A stretch of 6,910 bases of DNA from Oscillospiraceae bacterium (GTDB lineage Bacteria > Bacillota > Clostridia > Oscillospirales > Ruminococcaceae): positions 31,108-38,017 of the forward strand of contig DPBR01000048.1 in the NCBI GenBank assembly GCA_003516865.1, given 5' to 3'. Each line of letters begins with the position of its first letter. The first letter of the stretch is position 1. Below are positions 6,473 to 6,910 of this stretch, in pieces. Below the pieces are notes generated by a model, which was not told where the DNA came from, did no database searches, and worked only from the letters and a program-made list of their open reading frames with translations. Position numbers and translations under genes: made by a program.

Positions 6473-6600
6473 CGGCTTCGCTCCGGTGCCTCCGGCGGGG
6501 GTCAGCACAAACTTAGGTAATGAACCGCGAAGCGAAAGGTGTGCACGAGAGAACCGCAGGTTCTCCCTGGCACGCTGCTTTTCTGAAGAAAAAGGTCTTA
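6473..6600. repeat. Cluster of short palindromic repeat modules (right copy)
   Basis: The modules of the left cluster recur here: CGGCTTCGC (6473-6481), GTGCCTCCGGCGG (6486-6498), ACCGCGAAGCG (6524-6534, inverted relative to 103-113), AACCGCAGGTT (6552-6562) inside a 7-bp GAGAACC-GCA-GGTTCTC hairpin (6549-6565), and TGAAGAAAAAGGT (6584-6596). An outer GTGC/GCAC pair (6541-6544, 6570-6573) encloses the GCA-loop hairpin. The order differs from the left cluster, so these are separable units rather than one fixed repeat. Confidence 0.6.
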
Positions 6601-6614
6601 GTTAGCGGCTCTAG

Positions 6615-6822
6615 CCCTATGAATCAAGCTATTACTCGAGTAATGCATAAGAATCTATGCCTAGTTTGTTGCTCCACGAGATGTGCAGGTGTGTTTGCTA
6701 AATACGAAATAACGGGAGAACCAAAAATTCTCCCGTTTTTGTTTGTTGTAATTAAGCACACGGAGCATCTTACCGGGCATAGATTCTTGTGTTCCACCTG
6801 AGTGAAAACTTGATTCATAGGG
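6615..6822. mobile_element. MITE-like nested palindromic element
   Basis: The ends are 14-bp perfect inverted repeats (CCCTATGAATCAAG at 6615-6628; its complement at 6809-6822). The complementarity continues without gaps over 61 positions (6615-6675 against 6762-6822) with 46 pairs, including the blocks AAGAATCTATGCC and TGCTCC. The centre carries a 10-bp hairpin. Size, matching ends and lack of a coding frame resemble a miniature inverted-repeat element mobilised in trans. However, no target-site duplication is evident in the flanks (GGCTCTAG, CGGTATCG) and no transposase is nearby. Alternatively it may be a structured RNA or a folded 3' end of the copA transcript. Confidence 0.5.
6711..6740 (+). 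terminator. Intrinsic terminator at the centre of the palindromic element
   Basis: AACGGGAGAA (6711-6720) and TTCTCCCGTT (6728-6737) form a perfect 10-bp stem with a 7-base loop, followed by TTTGTTTGTTG. It is a good rightward intrinsic terminator and the first one after copA, so it probably ends the csoR-copA transcript. Leftward the stem is followed only by ATTTCG, so it is weaker in that direction. Confidence 0.75.
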
Positions 6823-6874
6823 CGGTATCGCGGACTTGAAGTTTTGCCAAGGAATTAAAAAGTCTTTTTAGATT

Positions 6875-6908
6875 TTTAAGACCTTTTTCTTCAGAAAAAG
6901 GTCTTAAA
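6875..6908. repeat. 16-bp perfect hairpin at the right edge
   Basis: Arms 6875-6890 and 6893-6908 are perfectly complementary with only a TC between them (central core CTTTTTCTTCAGAAAAAG). Neither side is followed by a T-tract, so it does not look like a terminator. A degenerate copy (24 of 32 aligned positions identical) lies at 31-62, and half of it is repeated at 6584-6600. This marks it as a dispersed module. Confidence 0.65.
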
Positions 6909-6910
6909 CC

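Larger units (their letters stand above)
6579..6898. repeat. 22-bp perfect inverted repeat enclosing the palindromic element
   Basis: Positions 6579-6600 are the exact reverse complement of 6877-6898. The pair encloses the 208-bp element at 6615-6822 nearly symmetrically, with 14 bases on the left and 54 on the right. The right arm itself belongs to the 16-bp hairpin 6875-6908, and a degenerate copy of the same hairpin lies at 31-62. The enclosure may therefore come from two copies of a dispersed module rather than from the ends of a mobile element. Confidence 0.6.
6452..6910. other. Non-coding, repeat-rich region downstream of copA
   Basis: This 459-base stretch contains no credible protein gene. 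It holds palindromic modules shared with the left edge of the window (6473-6600), a 208-bp nested inverted-repeat element (6615-6822) with a terminator-like hairpin at its centre, and a 16-bp perfect hairpin at the far right (6875-6908). Open frames crossing it are explained by the palindromes. No terminator is visible directly after the copA stop. The first good one is at 6711-6740, which would leave a 3' untranslated region of about 290 bases. Confidence 0.65.

Noticed and set aside
6402..6605. Small frame across the copA end and the repeat cluster
   Set aside because: It overlaps copA in another frame and runs through palindromic modules; no start signal and no recognisable domain.
6520..6818. 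Overlapping small frames on both strands downstream of copA
   Set aside because: Their similarity follows from the inverted repeat; neither has a Shine-Dalgarno site and a terminator lies in the middle.

Overview
The window is a bacterial chromosomal segment. It most likely comes from a Gram-positive Clostridia-type organism (Bacillota, possibly Oscillospirales/Ruminococcaceae-like). The reasons are near-consensus TTGACA/TATAAT promoters, strong Shine-Dalgarno sites, a Firmicutes-style csoR-copA operon whose CsoR has a Cys-rich N-terminus, and intergenic DNA rich in short GC-rich palindromic modules. Taxonomy is inference; no rRNA or tRNA is present.

Layout. Positions 1-155 are non-coding and contain short palindromic repeat modules. 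A hairpin at 156-183 is the likely terminator of a leftward operon made of a ribbon-helix-helix (RHH) DNA-binding protein (2801-3454, minus) followed 15 bases later by clpB (191-2785, minus), the Hsp100 disaggregase. The intergenic region 3455-3647 holds two divergent, nearly ideal sigma-A-type promoters. The leftward one carries an inverted repeat that could be the operator of the RHH protein. The rightward one has a CsoR-type GC-rich palindrome filling its -35/-10 spacer. The rightward operon is csoR (3648-3947), the copper-sensing repressor, and copA (3956-6451), the Cu(I)-exporting P1B ATPase. The last 67 codons of copA form a complete CopZ-like HMA copper-chaperone domain with its own internal Shine-Dalgarno site and ATG in frame. 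One transcript could therefore give both a CopA-CopZ fusion and free CopZ. Positions 6452-6910 contain no credible gene. They hold the same palindromic modules as the left edge, plus a 208-bp nested inverted-repeat element (6615-6822) with 14-bp perfect ends and a terminator-like hairpin at its centre.

How the parts work together. Copper bound by CsoR should release the csoR-copA promoter. CopA then exports Cu(I), supplied by CopZ-type domains. The divergent operon is a proteostasis unit in which the first gene encodes a probable DNA-binding regulator and the second the disaggregase. No CIRCE or CtsR box was seen upstream, so the RHH protein is a reasonable but untested candidate regulator of clpB. 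The points most worth a second look are the nested copZ start, the RHH-clpB pairing and the nested palindromic element.
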